64,000 bases of DNA from the NCBI RefSeq assembly GCF_003171515.1, contig NC_089390.1, positions 8,870,274-8,934,273 on the forward strand. The letters are read 5' to 3'. A program made the translations under genes and the position numbers. This DNA comes from Pyrenophora tritici-repentis (taxonomy: Eukaryota; Ascomycota; Dothideomycetes; Pleosporales; Pleosporaceae). A model generated the notes under the pieces. That model was given only the letters and a program-made list of their open reading frames with translations. It was not told the origin of the DNA and did not search any database. Below are positions 11,259 through 23,141 of this stretch, piece by piece (positions within the stretch are counted from its first letter, which is position 1; the number at the start of each line of letters is the position of its first letter).

Positions 11259-12581
11259 TTATTGCTCCTTTTCGTAGCCAATAGGCTTCTGCATACCCTG
11301 CATCTCGTAGAATCGGGCTGTACCTGTGATTGTGTAAGCTTTTTCTCATATCTGCTATATGTAAAGGGACTTACAGCTGTAGCCATTCCAGTCAAAGTTG
11401 TTCTTGGGGTCGCAATGGCACTTGTGGTCCAGTCGATATTGCTCGCCAGTGGGGCAGTGCGTAAAGGGAACATGATAATAGGCGATGTCGTTGAAAAAAT
11501 GAATTTCGTCCTTTTGTAGCATCAGACCCGCTGCGATGGAGTGAACAGGAGCATCGCCCCATCGCTCGTAGAAGAAGCCACCAGCATGGTCGAGGGAAGT
11601 GAAGAAATCGATGTATGCGTCGGAGCGCAGCCAATTGAGGTTGCCAATTTCAAAGTTGGACCAGAAATGGCATTTGTTGTACGTCTCGCCGCCGTCGTCA
11701 CTGAGGAATTTCATTGCGTTGTCCTTGGCGATGTGTTGGGGGAAGTGCTTGGTGAAGTTCTTGGTGGCGTCCCAAAGGGTGGGAATCGTCTCAATGTACT
11801 CGTACAAGCTGAGGGTGAAGCTGTACTTCTTCTTGTTGTCGGCCATGAATTTGAAGGTATCGTAGTTGATGTCGCAGTATAGCTCGACACTGGGCTCGAC
11901 GCGCCAGTACCATTCGTAGTCGAGCATCAACGGGTGACGGAAAAAGAAGCCGGATTCGTAGCGGCACATGTGCCTGTAACTGATGGAGTCACCGTAGATG
12001 ATCTTCTTCTCCTTCATCTGCTCGCGGACCTCGGCAGCCTTTTGCTGGTCAATCCATTCGGGGAAGGACCAGTGCTCCTTGGGGATTTTTCCATACTTGG
12101 TGTTGCCAGACACGAGCGCAGTTGTGACCTTCTTGAACTGATCATCGAAATCGTCGTCGTTGAGGAAGACCCAGTCGTAGTTGAACTTGCGGTTGAAGCG
12201 GTCCTCAACTTGACGGATCGACTTAGCAATGTCCCACACGTCCGAGTTGCGAGCGAGCGTAACGAAGGTGGCGTTCATGCGGTCTCCGGCAGCGGTGGGT
12301 GGGGGGAGCGACTGTTGGTTGGGTGTAGTTTTGGGAGGCGCTTCAGAAGGCGCCTTGACCTCATCGTTTACGACGGCCGCATTTCCGGTGGCTGGAGTTT
12401 TGGAGTCCTGGTAGACGGGCCAGGTCGGGGAAGGCACGGTGGATGAGGAGCCGATGAAGTAGAGGAGGGAGATGGCCTATGGGAAAGTCAATGGGTGTGT
12501 CTGCAGGTACGTATTATATGAAGGCTACTGTACCACTACCGCGAAGACGATATAGCGGAGATAGCGCTGACTGCCGGCCAT
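11259..12581 (-). CDS. GT15 alpha-1,2-mannosyltransferase (Kre2/Mnt1/Ktr family)
   Basis: This type II Golgi enzyme transfers mannose from GDP-mannose to O- and N-linked glycans of wall proteins. There are three exons: 12581-12534, 12476-11375 and 11323-11259, 404 aa. Exon 1 plus the start of exon 2 gives the signal anchor ([16 protein letters not shown]). A Pro/Thr-rich stem follows, and the catalytic domain begins near [13 protein letters not shown]. Family landmarks are [29 protein letters not shown], and [12 protein letters not shown] with the conserved Glu. The last small exon supplies the C-terminus [20 protein letters not shown]. Donor 1 is ambiguous: GTACAG at 12533 or GTAGTG at 12539, both in phase, differing by two Val. 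Confidence 0.93.
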
Positions 12582-13489
12582 GGCGGATTGGCCCTGAGGC
12601 GGTCGGACGGGCTTTGTGAGGTTTCTCTAAGACGTCACAGTCCTCGAGTATTTGGTGCTTGCCTGCGTACGATTACGGTAGACGACAGGCGACAAGCGAC
12701 GGGTCGAGTGTGGGGGAGGCGGAGTGGAGGGTTTGATGTCGGTAGGGCGTATGTTTAGTCCAAGGCTACTGAACAGGAATGAGCGGATGCCAAGGCAAGC
12801 ATGCACTTGAGCAACGAAGGCGAGAATAGAAAGAGAAGAAAAAGGACGACGTCGAGGGCTGAGTTGGGGTGGGCCGACGAGAAGAAGAGGGCGAGAGGAA
12901 GTAGCGTAGGTGAAAAGGAGACGTAGGTTGGTAACATTCGCCAGTGTGGCTGATTATGTCCTGGAAGACAATGCGGTTCCCAGGGTGTATAAGGGAGTAC
13001 GGGGCGGGCTCGTATTACTTTAGGAAAAGGCGGAACTTGCCGGCATTTGTCCGCCACCTTGGTACCATAAAATACTTTACAGTGTGGGTAAGCGCCTAAT
13101 AGGTGTGTCTGGCTACTGACAGTGGCCTTTTTCCACTAGTATGTCAAGTATTTTATAACACCGGGTGCCGCCTAAGTTACGCAGACCAGAGAGGCGCGAA
13201 CATCACACGGCGTCGTAGGCTCGTAGCACCCCACGACGTCCACGACGACGACGACGACAACAACAACAACAACAACAATTGTCACCTGCCCCCCGCCCCC
13301 CATCGACGTCGTCTGTGTCATTCTATATCCGCACCTGCCGAATAGTGACTGTCGTTTGCTGCGCTCATGCGACCGCCGCCTGACAAATCTACCTTTACCC
13401 GGCATCCAACACCGCCCGCATTAAATATCATCACCACTGCGCTATAAGCTTATCCACGCAACCACCCACGCTGGGCACCACGACCCAAC
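12582..13489. other. Divergent promoter region of GT15 and PAT1 genes
   Basis: This is a 0.9-kb region between divergent genes. It contains a trinucleotide microsatellite (13241-13279) and no supported gene. Minus-strand frames here are compositional. Confidence 0.45.
13241..13279. repeat. Compound ACG/CAA microsatellite
   Basis: A run of (ACG)n passes directly into (CAA)n. It lies about 210-250 bp upstream of the PAT1 start codon, so it sits in promoter or leader. Confidence 0.85.
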
Positions 13490-16165
13490 ATGTCTTTCTT
13501 TGGCTTTGATACGAGCCTGCCGCGTGATCACGGTCATGCTTCTAATGCTCCCGGCTTTGGCCAGCACGATGCCTTCGCCGCGCTCGGCGGTGGGGCAATC
13601 GAAGGCGATGTGTATGTTGCGCTCCATTGCTCTGTGACTCCCACAGCCCCAACTGACGTCGACAAACAGCATTGACTTTGAAGAAACCTACGACGGCCTC
13701 GGCGACCAGCTCGATGATGAGGCTGATGATCTCAATGACGACACCTTCGGAGGTGGTCCTGCAACGCAGCAGTCTGTGGGCAAGCACTTTGACTTTGCCG
13801 GCCAGACGTCCATGGTCTCGAGCACACTGCAAGAGGAGCAGATGCTTTACCAGGCTCGAAACCAAGTCCCTCGTCAGCAGCAACAGCAACAACAGGCGCA
13901 CCAGCAGCAGTACCAGCAGCAATACCAGCAAAGGCCCCCGGTCCCGCAGGCCTCCAAGCCCAATCGAACTGGCTATGAGAGCTACAAGGACCCCGAGTAC
14001 ATCCCTCAGCTCGAGGCTCGTGCCGACATCTGGGGCCTCAAGCCCAAGGCGTCGGCTTCGCAGCAGCAGCAGCAATCCTCGCCACAGCCTGCCATGGCTA
14101 CCCAACAAGCTCCTCCATCGAGGAAGGTCATGAGCATGGAGGAGGTCGAGGCCATGATGCGCGCACAGTCTATTGGTAACGACCCCAGGGCTACCCCTCC
14201 GGTCCAGCAAGTCCCGCAGGGCTTCCCGGGCTATCCTCAGCAGCAGTACCAGCAGCAGCAACAGCAGCAATATCCTGGTGTCCCTGGCGGACCCATGTCT
14301 GGCCAATACGCACCCCAGATTCTACAAAGGCCTCAACAACAGCAGCACTCACGGCAGGTTCGAGCTGAGCTCCCGGATCACCCTATCCGATCCCAGCCAC
14401 CTCAGCAGCCCACCATCCTCCAGCGGCAAAGACCTCAGTCGAACGAACATGTCGCTCAGCAACAGAGACAGGGGCCACCGCAGCCTCAAGCCCAAGGCCC
14501 ATCTGGACAACCCCGTCACATTTTGCAGAACCCCAACCGTCTCTCTGGTCAAGGTCAGCCCATGGTTCAGACTGGCCCTCAAGCTGGCCGTGGTCAACCT
14601 GCAGCGCATAACAGAGGTCCTTCGTTTCCCGGCATGGTCATTACTCACCCAGAGCAACTTCTTCAACTATCAGAGGCAGAACGTGCGGCCTTCCTTGAAG
14701 AAGACGCCAAGCGAGCTAAGCGGAACCATAAGATTGCTTTATTGGCCAAAGACAACGGCCTGATGACACCCCAAGATAAGAATTTCATAACCAGAATCCA
14801 GTTGCAGCAGCTGATGACTGCCACTGGCAACTTGGAGGAGAGGGGACCTGAAGCAGCCATCGCCGAAGACTTTTACTACCAGGTCTTCAGCCAGATTCGC
14901 GGTGCTCCACGTCACAATCCCCAGCAGCCAGCCAGTCAATTTGCCCAGACCTACCTGTTCCAGACCAACAACAGGTTTGGCGCCCGCAGACAGGGTCGGG
15001 GAGGTGACAATCACATGCAACGCATGGAACAGCAGATTCAGCGAGCCGTTGAAGCTGCCAAAGCGAGGCCAAAGGCCCGACAGCTTGTTGTTGAAGGAAG
15101 TCTTGGAAAGATTGCGTTTAGCAACTCCAAGACCCCACGTCCGCTGCTCAATCTCAAGCGCCCCGAGACCAACGACAAGCTTCCAAAATCTCATAAGTCT
15201 TCTATTGCCGATCGCAAAGAAGCTCTCCGCAACATCGAGGCTGTATACAGAAGCCTCATGCAGATGGAAGACCATGAGCGAGCCATGCCACCACCGATCC
15301 AAGAAGGCAGTCCCCCTGAGGCTATTCAGGCACATATGGAATGGCGATCGAAGATTGACGTCCTCCACGAGCAACTCTGGTCGAACACGAAGATCATGGA
15401 ACCCATCAACCCCAGGTATGTTTTAACCCCAAGGAAGTCGCTTTTGCTAACTTGACCAGCGCACCTCACCCCTTCATTTCTATCCTCTCGCACGCCAAGG
15501 GAAAGAAGGTCATTCCGCGCCTCTTCCGCCACATCAACGAACAAGAACGTATCACAGTCGTGACCATGATTGTGGTTCACCTTGATGCTCTCTCGGTAGT
15601 TGGCCATGCCATCGCCACGCCCGATGAGCCTTTGAGCGCAGCGATCCGAGAAGAAGTCGACCTTTTCTCTCAAACTGTCATGTCGCCCATCCATGCGCAC
15701 ATCTCAGACGCGCCCCTGAACATTGTCATCGGTCTTCTTGGTCTTGTCCTAGATCGTACCAACCTCCATGTCGTTGCTAGAAGCAAGATTGGTCTGACGC
15801 TACTGACCTTTCTGATTTCTCGTGCCGAACTCCTGAAGCAATCAGCTCCCGAGATGGTTACCGACTGGCAGCAATGGACCAACCTTTACAACCGTCTGTT
15901 CGACGTCATCGAGCCTGTTCTTCCTTATCTGTTCCCTGGAAGTATCAACGATACCGACGACATGTACATCTGGCAGTTCCTCGCCGCGATGGGTGTGGGA
16001 GCTAGTCCCGAGCAGCAACAGAGGCTTGTGCTCGGCGTCAAAGATCGTGTTATGGAAACTGTGGCTGTCAGCAAGGCGTTGCCAGCTGACATGGCGAGTG
16101 CTCGAACATCGAACGTGAATCTTTTCATGAGGGCCATCGGTCTGGATGTGGAACTTCTTGGATGA
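13490..16165 (+). CDS. PAT1: Decapping activator Pat1 (topoisomerase II-associated protein PAT1)
   Basis: Pat1 is a cytoplasmic P-body scaffold that links the Lsm1-7 ring, Dhh1 and Dcp2 in 5'-to-3' mRNA decay. There are three exons, 13490-13611, 13670-15415 and 15460-16165 (introns 58 and 44 bp, donors GTATGT), giving 857 aa. The N-terminus MSFFGFDTSLP and, after intron 1, VIDFEETYDGLGDQLDD are the conserved Pat1 N motif. The middle is long and Gln/Pro-rich, encoded by CAG/CAA runs. The conserved PAT1 core follows (HPEQLLQLSEAERAAFLEEDAKRAKRN, then MTPQDKNFITRIQLQQL). The C-terminal helical fold (INPSAPHPFISILSHAKGKKVIPRLFRHI) spans the second intron and continues to the end. Confidence 0.95.
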
Positions 16166-18072
16166 AAAGATTTGAGTAGTAATGCCTGGTTCATCCCGAG
16201 TTATCGTAAACTAGCTGTTGCGCCGTGCGGTAGGCCGACGTTAGGAGCACGATGCGAAGTCCGAGTGGAGGAGACGTGAGCGCACTTGGATGTGCAGAAT
16301 CAATACCACACATGGTTTTTGCCTGGGTTAGACGTCTACGATGAAGCAGCCCAGCATGGTTGAGTGTCGAGCCTCGGGTCTCGATGAACGAGCGAGGAGA
16401 ACTAGGTCTTGTCGGCCATTCACTACTGTCACTTTAGTGAGAGAGACGGGTGTAAGAGCTGCTGAAGGAGGAGCGGCATATTATGATGGAACTGAAAAGC
16501 GCTGTCACTTAGCATTCGAATATACGCAATTGATTTCATGTCAGATAAGCTTCTGTTCATAGCAAACTGCATTTTTCGCACAGGCCTGTGCAGCACACCT
16601 GCGACTTCCTCCCCACAACCAAAGCATGGTACCTTCGGCTTCCCGAGCTTCATAGTTCAGGTTCATTCCGGTTTCTTTTCCCAACGGCCAAGACACATAC
16701 ATCATTCCTAATGTGGACCCTTTGCCGGTTGGAGGTTCATGCGAACTCCGAGCTGGCGAAACTGAAGGCACGCTCCCTCCTTGCCGTGTCACTCGCTCAA
16801 CTTGGCGTCTCCACATGGAAATCTTATGCCTGTAGCACATTTCTCTGGTGTTTTCGTTGCACGGGGCCACAGGTCGCGGTTTGAGTACTGCCGGAGATGG
16901 GTTTATCAAGTTCCACCAACAGGTTCTCAGCGTGTTGAACCGTGGGCTCCGCTTCAACGGGTGCCCCAGACTGTTTGTCGCCCGACTGGGCGCCAAACCG
17001 CTATGAAGCATGTTTTTGCCGGTGAAGCATGTTTGAGAAACACACATCAGGTTGGTTGGTCGTGAGGAAACACCGCCACCGACATGGCAATTACGCGTGG
17101 CTACTTGTTGTGCAGGCTGCTTCCTTTCGAGTTGCGGGTTGGCGGGTCCACTGTTTCAAGCTTGTCTGGCCTTGGCATTCTAAAACACTTCGCCGCCATG
17201 TTCGTCAGCTCGTCGCCCACTCATCGCTCGCCCGCTCATGCCGACGGTGGCATAACTGCGCCTCATCATCGACAAGCGGCTGTGCAGAGACCGACATGCG
17301 CTGCGAAGATGATGCTAAAACGCGCATCTGGGTGGGAACTTGCTGACAGAACCGCCTTCCCCGCACTTATTGATACAACATCACAACACCTTCGATCAGC
17401 TGTCTTGTGCGACTTTACCCGTCCAAGGTGCCACAGTGTTGAAACGCAACTGCAGCGCGAGCCATGCTTCTTGCTAGTACATCCACAATTCTTTGACAGA
17501 TTTGCTAGGACGCGTAACATACTCCATCACCCTTCCGATATCTCTTCGATGAGGCTGGAGGGGGCTTGAACCAATCATACGAAGTATCCAAGGCCCATAA
17601 GGCTCGTTTCGAATTTGTGTTAGCCAAATTCGAGTCCTTCTAGACTTTCTGCCTGAGAAGGTGACAGGAACTAGGCTTGATGTCCACCATAGATGACTAT
17701 TAGTGCAGTACGCGTAGCGTTTCGTCATACAAACGATGTGGATACCACTTTGCTCTCGAGTATCGCTTAGTGCTCTCATACCATCTATCATGCGTCGGCA
17801 TCGGATCGGAGTGCAGGGTGCGGGTTTCATATTTTCCTTAGGTTTTACTTACTGCACGGCTGTGGTTGCAAAGACATTCCTTCTTTAAAAGCAACCTCTT
17901 CGCACCCTCCTTCATCACCACATCCATTAGGCCGAGCCTGTGTTCTGTTTCTTTCGAGGTTGTGTTTTGTTTCCTGTCTTTGTTCCTTTCTTCCGTTCTC
18001 TCATCCACCTTTTTCCTTCCCTTCCAAACGACAGGTCTTTTACCTCCGGCTGCCGGTCAGCATTAGCTCAAC
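16166..18072. other. Gene-poor 1.9-kb region ending in the protease promoter
   Basis: Open frames here (for example 17084-17569, 161 codons) lack domain character and are rejected. From about 17940 to 18060 the + strand is very pyrimidine-rich (TTTC, CCTTTC and similar), typical of the core promoter and leader of strongly expressed filamentous-fungal genes, directly before the aspartic protease. Confidence 0.4.
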
Positions 18073-19423
18073 ATGCCTTCATTCAAAATTCTCCTCTTTG
18101 TCGCTCTTTTGGCAGCTGTCGTGCTAGCTGTTCCCGCCCCAACACTCAGGAGGGGCCTTCAAAAACGTTCATTCGAGATTCCCAGACAGATCAACAGGGC
18201 TCACCCCACTGGACCCAATGGAATGGTTGCCATGAGACAGGTGTTCAGGAAGTACAACTTCAAAGTCAAGGAAGACTTCATGGTCAAGGAGGGCTTCATT
18301 TCCTTCAACAAGCAAGCCGGAAACTCGTCTGCCACAGCCGCTGCCGCCGGTGGCAACAAGACCTCCGGAAGTGTCGCCGCCAACCCGGCGAACAACGCTG
18401 CCCTCTTTCTGTCTCCCGTGGACATCGGCGGTCAGATGCTCAACTTGGACTTCGACTCTGGCTCTTCCGATCTGTAAGCTTCATCTTCCCACCCAGGCTA
18501 CGCTTCACTAACACCTTTTGCTCAGTTGGTGTTTCAGTACTGATCTTGACCCTCAGCTCATTGGCCAACACGCAGCCTTTGATGCCTCAAAGTCTACTAC
18601 CTTCAAGAAGACTGCAGGCGCGCAATGGAAGATCAGCTACGGAGATGGTTCTGGTGCTGCCGGTACCGTTGGCACTGATACCGTCACCATCGGAGGCGTA
18701 AAGGTCGAGGGACAAACTGTCGAGCTTGCCAATGCTGTCTCTCAGTCCTTCGTCCAAGACACCAACACTGACGGTCTTGTCGGTCTTGCCTTCTCCAAAC
18801 TCAACACTGTCAACGACGGCACCAAGAAGACTCCAGCAAAGACCTTTTTCGACAACGTCATGCCCAACCTGGACATGCCTGTCTTCACTGCCGATCTCAA
18901 CCCAGACGGCAGCGGAACGTACGCGTTCGGCAAGATTGATTCCACAAAGTTCGTAGGCGAAATGGCGTGGGTGCCCGTCAAGGCCGAGACTGGTTTCTGG
19001 CAATTCGGCTCTACCAAATTCGCTGTCGGTGACCAGCTTTTCGAGAACCCTCAAGGCTCTGACGCCATTGCCGACACCGGTACATCGCTTCTCCTTGTTG
19101 ACCAGCAGGTCGCCGAGGCATACTACTCGCAAGTCAAGGGTGCTCAGCTCAACGCTCAGGTCGGTGGTTTCATCTACCCATGCAACGCCAAACTGCCCGA
19201 CATGAGCGTCGCCATCGGTGACTCCTACATGGCCAAGATCCCGGGTAGCCAGATCACCTTCGCAACTGTTGATGCCGCAAACACGACTTGCTTTGGTGGT
19301 GTACAAGGAAACCAGGGTGGAGGTCTCCAGATCTACGGTGACGTTATGTTCCGATCGCAGCTTGTCGCTTTCAACGGCGGCAACCAGTCGCTCGGACTTG
19401 GCCAGAAGCCTGCTCCTAAATAA
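18073..19423 (+). CDS. Secreted pepsin-like aspartic protease (family A1)
   Basis: This is an extracellular acid endopeptidase of the penicillopepsin/endothiapepsin type. There are two exons, 18073-18473 and 18526-19423, with a 52-bp intron that interrupts the first active-site motif, giving 432 aa. A signal peptide (about 1-20, VALLAAVVLAVPAP) is followed by a propeptide with basic pairs (RR, KR) and the mature enzyme from about residue 95. The first catalytic motif is DFDSGSSDLW (D128), with Ser in place of the usual Thr. The flap Tyr is in ISYGDGS (Y172). The second motif is ADTGTSLLL (D317). The C-terminal disulfide pair is YPC...TTCFGG. Length and order are normal for the family. Confidence 0.95.
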
Positions 19424-19795
19424 GCGCACAGCTCCGTTATGATTGCATGCATTCAGTAGGGGCATGTAAAGCCTACTGACTTGTACATAATTCGATATCC
19501 CTTGCACATTCTTTTAAGTACATACGGCCGGAAAAATTCATAGCTATACTGCATAGCCAGAATCTAATATAAATAACAATTCGCGCACAGCGCTCTAATG
19601 ACTTTTCTCTGTAAGTCTTCAACTCAAAGTGACATTCCGGTGTGACCATGACCACGTGGAAGCGCTAGCTAAAGGGAGCGAAGAAGCGGAAGGCGCATCC
19701 CAAGCTTGAGACTGACCTTCAACGAGCGACGAAACGCAACTTTACCTGCACTATTCCTAATTCCTTGCCAATCCTTACTGAGAAACATTACATTC
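19424..19795. other. Spacer
   Basis: This 372-bp region holds the protease 3' flank and the promoter of the next gene. An upstream in-frame ATG at 19706 would extend the next protein by 30 residues. I see nothing else. Confidence 0.4.
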
Positions 19796-22700
19796 ATGGC
19801 AACTATTGAGCTAGAGCTCGATCTGGAGCCTGTCTCGCAGGAGGATACAGAGCTCAGCATCATTGAGTACGCCCGGTCGCACGGAATCTGTGTAGACTAC
19901 ACAACTGAACGCTTGCACACTGTCGGTATTCAGGTGCCATCGAGTGATGACATTGATCAAGATTTCTCCGGTCCCTCAGATGCTGACGTTAGGAGTACTA
20001 CCGAGGCACTGATCAAAGAGCGGCTTGCGATAAACAGAGATGCAGCTCTTTTTTTGAAATCGGCATATTCTCTTCAGGAGGTGCTTACATTTGATCCATT
20101 CGCGACAGACAGGCGGAGATGGATGCTCGATCTGAAACTGGAACTTCCGGTCCTCAAATCCGACTACGAGCTCGACTTACTGAGCTTTGGCAGTACAGCG
20201 TTACCCGAGTTCCGAGAACTACTAATACCATCCGAAGTTATTGTTGAGCAGAACGACGAAGGACTGGAGTGGCCGAAAAAGTATCTGGACTATTCTGCGC
20301 AGTGCGATGCAAAAGCCAGGAGTGAGAGGCTCTGCATCTCCAAAGATGCACTCATTTACCTGCAAAATACTCTGAAGGATGCATGGGTACGAGAGGATTG
20401 TCAGAGAATTGTAAATGAGACTCTGCAATATAAACCGGTATGTGGAATTGTCCACTGGGATCACTGCGCTGATTAATGCAGAAACAGACTACCCAACTTA
20501 TCACACCACCACTGCTTCCACAGTCCCCGACACTGACCCCATACATTCCATCGCCACCTGCCAATCGTCTACCGCTAGCTTCTGAAAGTAGTGATTCGGT
20601 TGCTGTAGAAGCTCAAGCCTTGCACAGTCAGATATTGTCAGTAGACTCTCTTCTGCGTCAGGACTCAGATAGCAGTGACTCAATGCTACTCGACATCACT
20701 CATACGCCACAAGTCAGCCCAACCTTCGAAACGCGCTCATTATCTGTATTGAAACGTAGAGCTGAGGATTTGAAAGTAGAGTGTCCTCTAACACCACCCA
20801 TGTTTTCTACTTCTCCCAGGAAGAAGCTCAAGTCCGTTTCTTTTGCAGAAACGCCGCACGAGTACATCTCGAACCAACCAATGGGGAAAGAAAAGATCAA
20901 TGGCGACTTTGACGACAATATCGACGAGACTTCCAGTATCGACTTTGATGGACTTGTCCAGGAACTTGCGCCACTGGCTGAACGAGCGAAGAAAATGATT
21001 GAGAATGAGCGACTGTCTGGTGCTGACACAACTGCGCGGGTTGATGTGCCGGATGTCGACTTTTCACTGCCTGCGGCACCCTGGGACGAATACAGTCAGC
21101 AAAAAGGTGACGACTGTCTTCCTGGTGACACAGGATTACAAGCGCAAACAGAGTTTTTGTTGAGAATCAAACGTGAGGATCTCAAGTCGATGAACTTATG
21201 GCATGGTCTATCAGTCTCAGAAAGGGAACTACCCTGGGGCTTTTTGATGACCAAAGTTTCAACATTGAGTTTAGAAGAGAAGCTCCATGGTGATTCTGAG
21301 ATAGACAGAATCATTATGAGAACAACGATGGAGAGCATTGCAACTAGCGCAGCGCAAGTGTGGAAACGTGAAGGTTTGCGAATCCTCGATGGAGAGGAAG
21401 AAGAGGAAAACCTAGAACCAGATGAAACTAGAGAAAGGCGGGACATGGAATCTTTGCTACGTAAGCGGAAATTGGAGATCGAGGAGGAAGCCGCAGAGCA
21501 GTACCGCAGACAAAAGGTCTCGCAGTATGATGAGCGGAAAGACTATGGATACCCCACACAAGCGCAACAAAATCACTACGAAGATGAAGCCGTGTCGATA
21601 CAACACCGCCTACCGAGATCGCAAGTAAAGCCAATGGAGTACAGCCGCGAACGGCCGCCAGCATCGACTGCTCGTCGGAAGAGTCTACAACCACCTGATG
21701 GTATCGGTAATGGGCTCATGTTTGGAGGCTTTTCAGCGACCACGGCGCTTCACAAGTTCATGGAAACACGTGGAAAACATGTAGAGTCTGCTCGCACTAG
21801 TACGAGCAAAACGCCTCTAATCGAACATTGCCCCCAGTCAGAGACTCCGACCCTAGGTATACCGTCGAAAGGGCCTTCTGATTCAACAGAGCTCCAGGCT
21901 CAGCAAACAACAACTGAGCCAAAAGAGACAGATAAATCACAGGGGCAAACATGCGAAGAGACCGAGCCCACACTCCCTGCCATCCCGAGCAATCTGGCGC
22001 CTTGCTCATTCGTGATCTCTTCAACCTTCTTACAGCAAAGAGGATTGCTGAAACGAATTGAACAACTTTACCCAATGGCTGAAATGATTTACCGAGACTA
22101 TACACTGCCCCACTCACCAGCTAAGGAAGCGGAGATGATCCTTTCGCCATCCACGGGCCTGATTTTTACTACGTTGCAGAAAGTCAAACAACGAGCCCTA
22201 CCTGGCCAGCCAGATCGATCACAAGTAAAGGAGTCTGTACTCGAACTGCAGTCGAGATATGAGAGGTTAGTAGTTGTGGTCAGCGAAGGACTGAGCCGTG
22301 AGATGGAAGCGCTAGGCTCGAGCCGACCAGATGATTCACGTGATCAAGATGCGCTGAAAGCTTTCGAGGCCTTTTCAACTCAAGCTGAAAGCGATGTACT
22401 TGTTCAATATGTCCGTGGAGGTGAGAAGGCTCTCGCGAACTCCATAGTGGTGGAGATGTCGAAATATGGATTGCCATACGGCTCGGTGGATATTTGCGAC
22501 ATAAGGCTAGTAGCGCAAGAGACAAGCGTAAGCATAACGGTAATCCCAACTTCCAAGGCCATCTAACATGAACCAGTGGGAATGCTTTCTACGCCGAATT
22601 GGGCTAAATCCTTTTGCCGCGCAGGCGATCGTGGCATGGCTCAAACTGCCCGTCAACGTACAAGTTCCACTTCTCTCAAGCTCATCCCTTCCATCTGTCC

Positions 22701-22867
22701 ATTCGAAGAGTGTATCAGTAGCCAGACTCCCGCGCTTCTTGACAATGAGCGAAGAACAAAGGATACACTGCTTTCATGCTCTTATGGGTGGAAGCAGGAT
22801 CTTGAATAGAGTTAGTAAGCTGCTAGACCAGGAGTGGCTCAGCGCGGCGCATGGTTTCAGGATGTGA
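19796..22867 (+). CDS. Putative ZIP2/SHOC1-like meiotic protein (XPF-like pseudo-nuclease plus HhH)
   Basis: There are three exons, 19796-20437, 20482-22527 and 22577-22867 (introns 44 and 49 bp), giving 992 aa. Without splicing this would look like three separate short genes. The N-terminal 210 residues are an acidic helical unit. Residues 215-720 are mostly disordered (Pro/Ser-rich, then charged coiled-coil-like around the KRKLEIEEEAAEQYRRQ stretch). The C-terminus resembles an XPF-type fold: a beta strand SFVISSTFLQQ near 724, then AEMILSPSTGLIFTTLQKVKQR, RYERLVVVVSEG, VQYVRGGEKALANSIV, and a helix-hairpin-helix tail encoded by exon 3 (WECFLRRIGLNPFAAQAIV...FLTMSEEQRIHCFHALMGG). The GDx(n)ERKxxxD nuclease signature is absent. 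ZIP2 and SHOC1 have this architecture. The assignment is structural inference; the gene model itself is well supported. Confidence 0.7.
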
Positions 22868-23141
22868 GTGAGCAAGTTTGGAATGGAGGAAATATGGGGT
22901 GTATTTAGTTTCCAAGAAAAGGTGGTGGGGAGCAGCATGATGTTCTCAAACAAAGAATGTCAGGCCGCAAGCGGCATAGTTAACTGAGGTGAAGCTTGGG
23001 CCCGCAATGACGCAGACCCGACGCGAAATATCTCGAAACTTCGTGACTGTTGTATGATTCAACGTGCATACGCCCGGCCTGCAGCCTGACTGCAATCTCG
23101 AGTACTTTTCTTTCATAAAGCAAACCACTTCCGATTCCACC

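Noticed and set aside
12755..13057. 100-codon minus-strand frame upstream of the GT15 gene
   Set aside because: It lies in the divergent promoter region, is compositional and has no domain.
17084..17569. 161-codon + strand open frame
   Set aside because: No domain, no hydrophobic or catalytic pattern, and no credible splice partners. Composition fits chance in GC-neutral DNA.
20476..22566. A separate gene of 696 aa starting at the ATG at 20476
   Set aside because: That ATG lies at the end of an intron. The GTATGT donor at 20438 and the acceptor at 20481 join it in frame to the preceding 214-residue exon, and the last exon adds the HhH tail.
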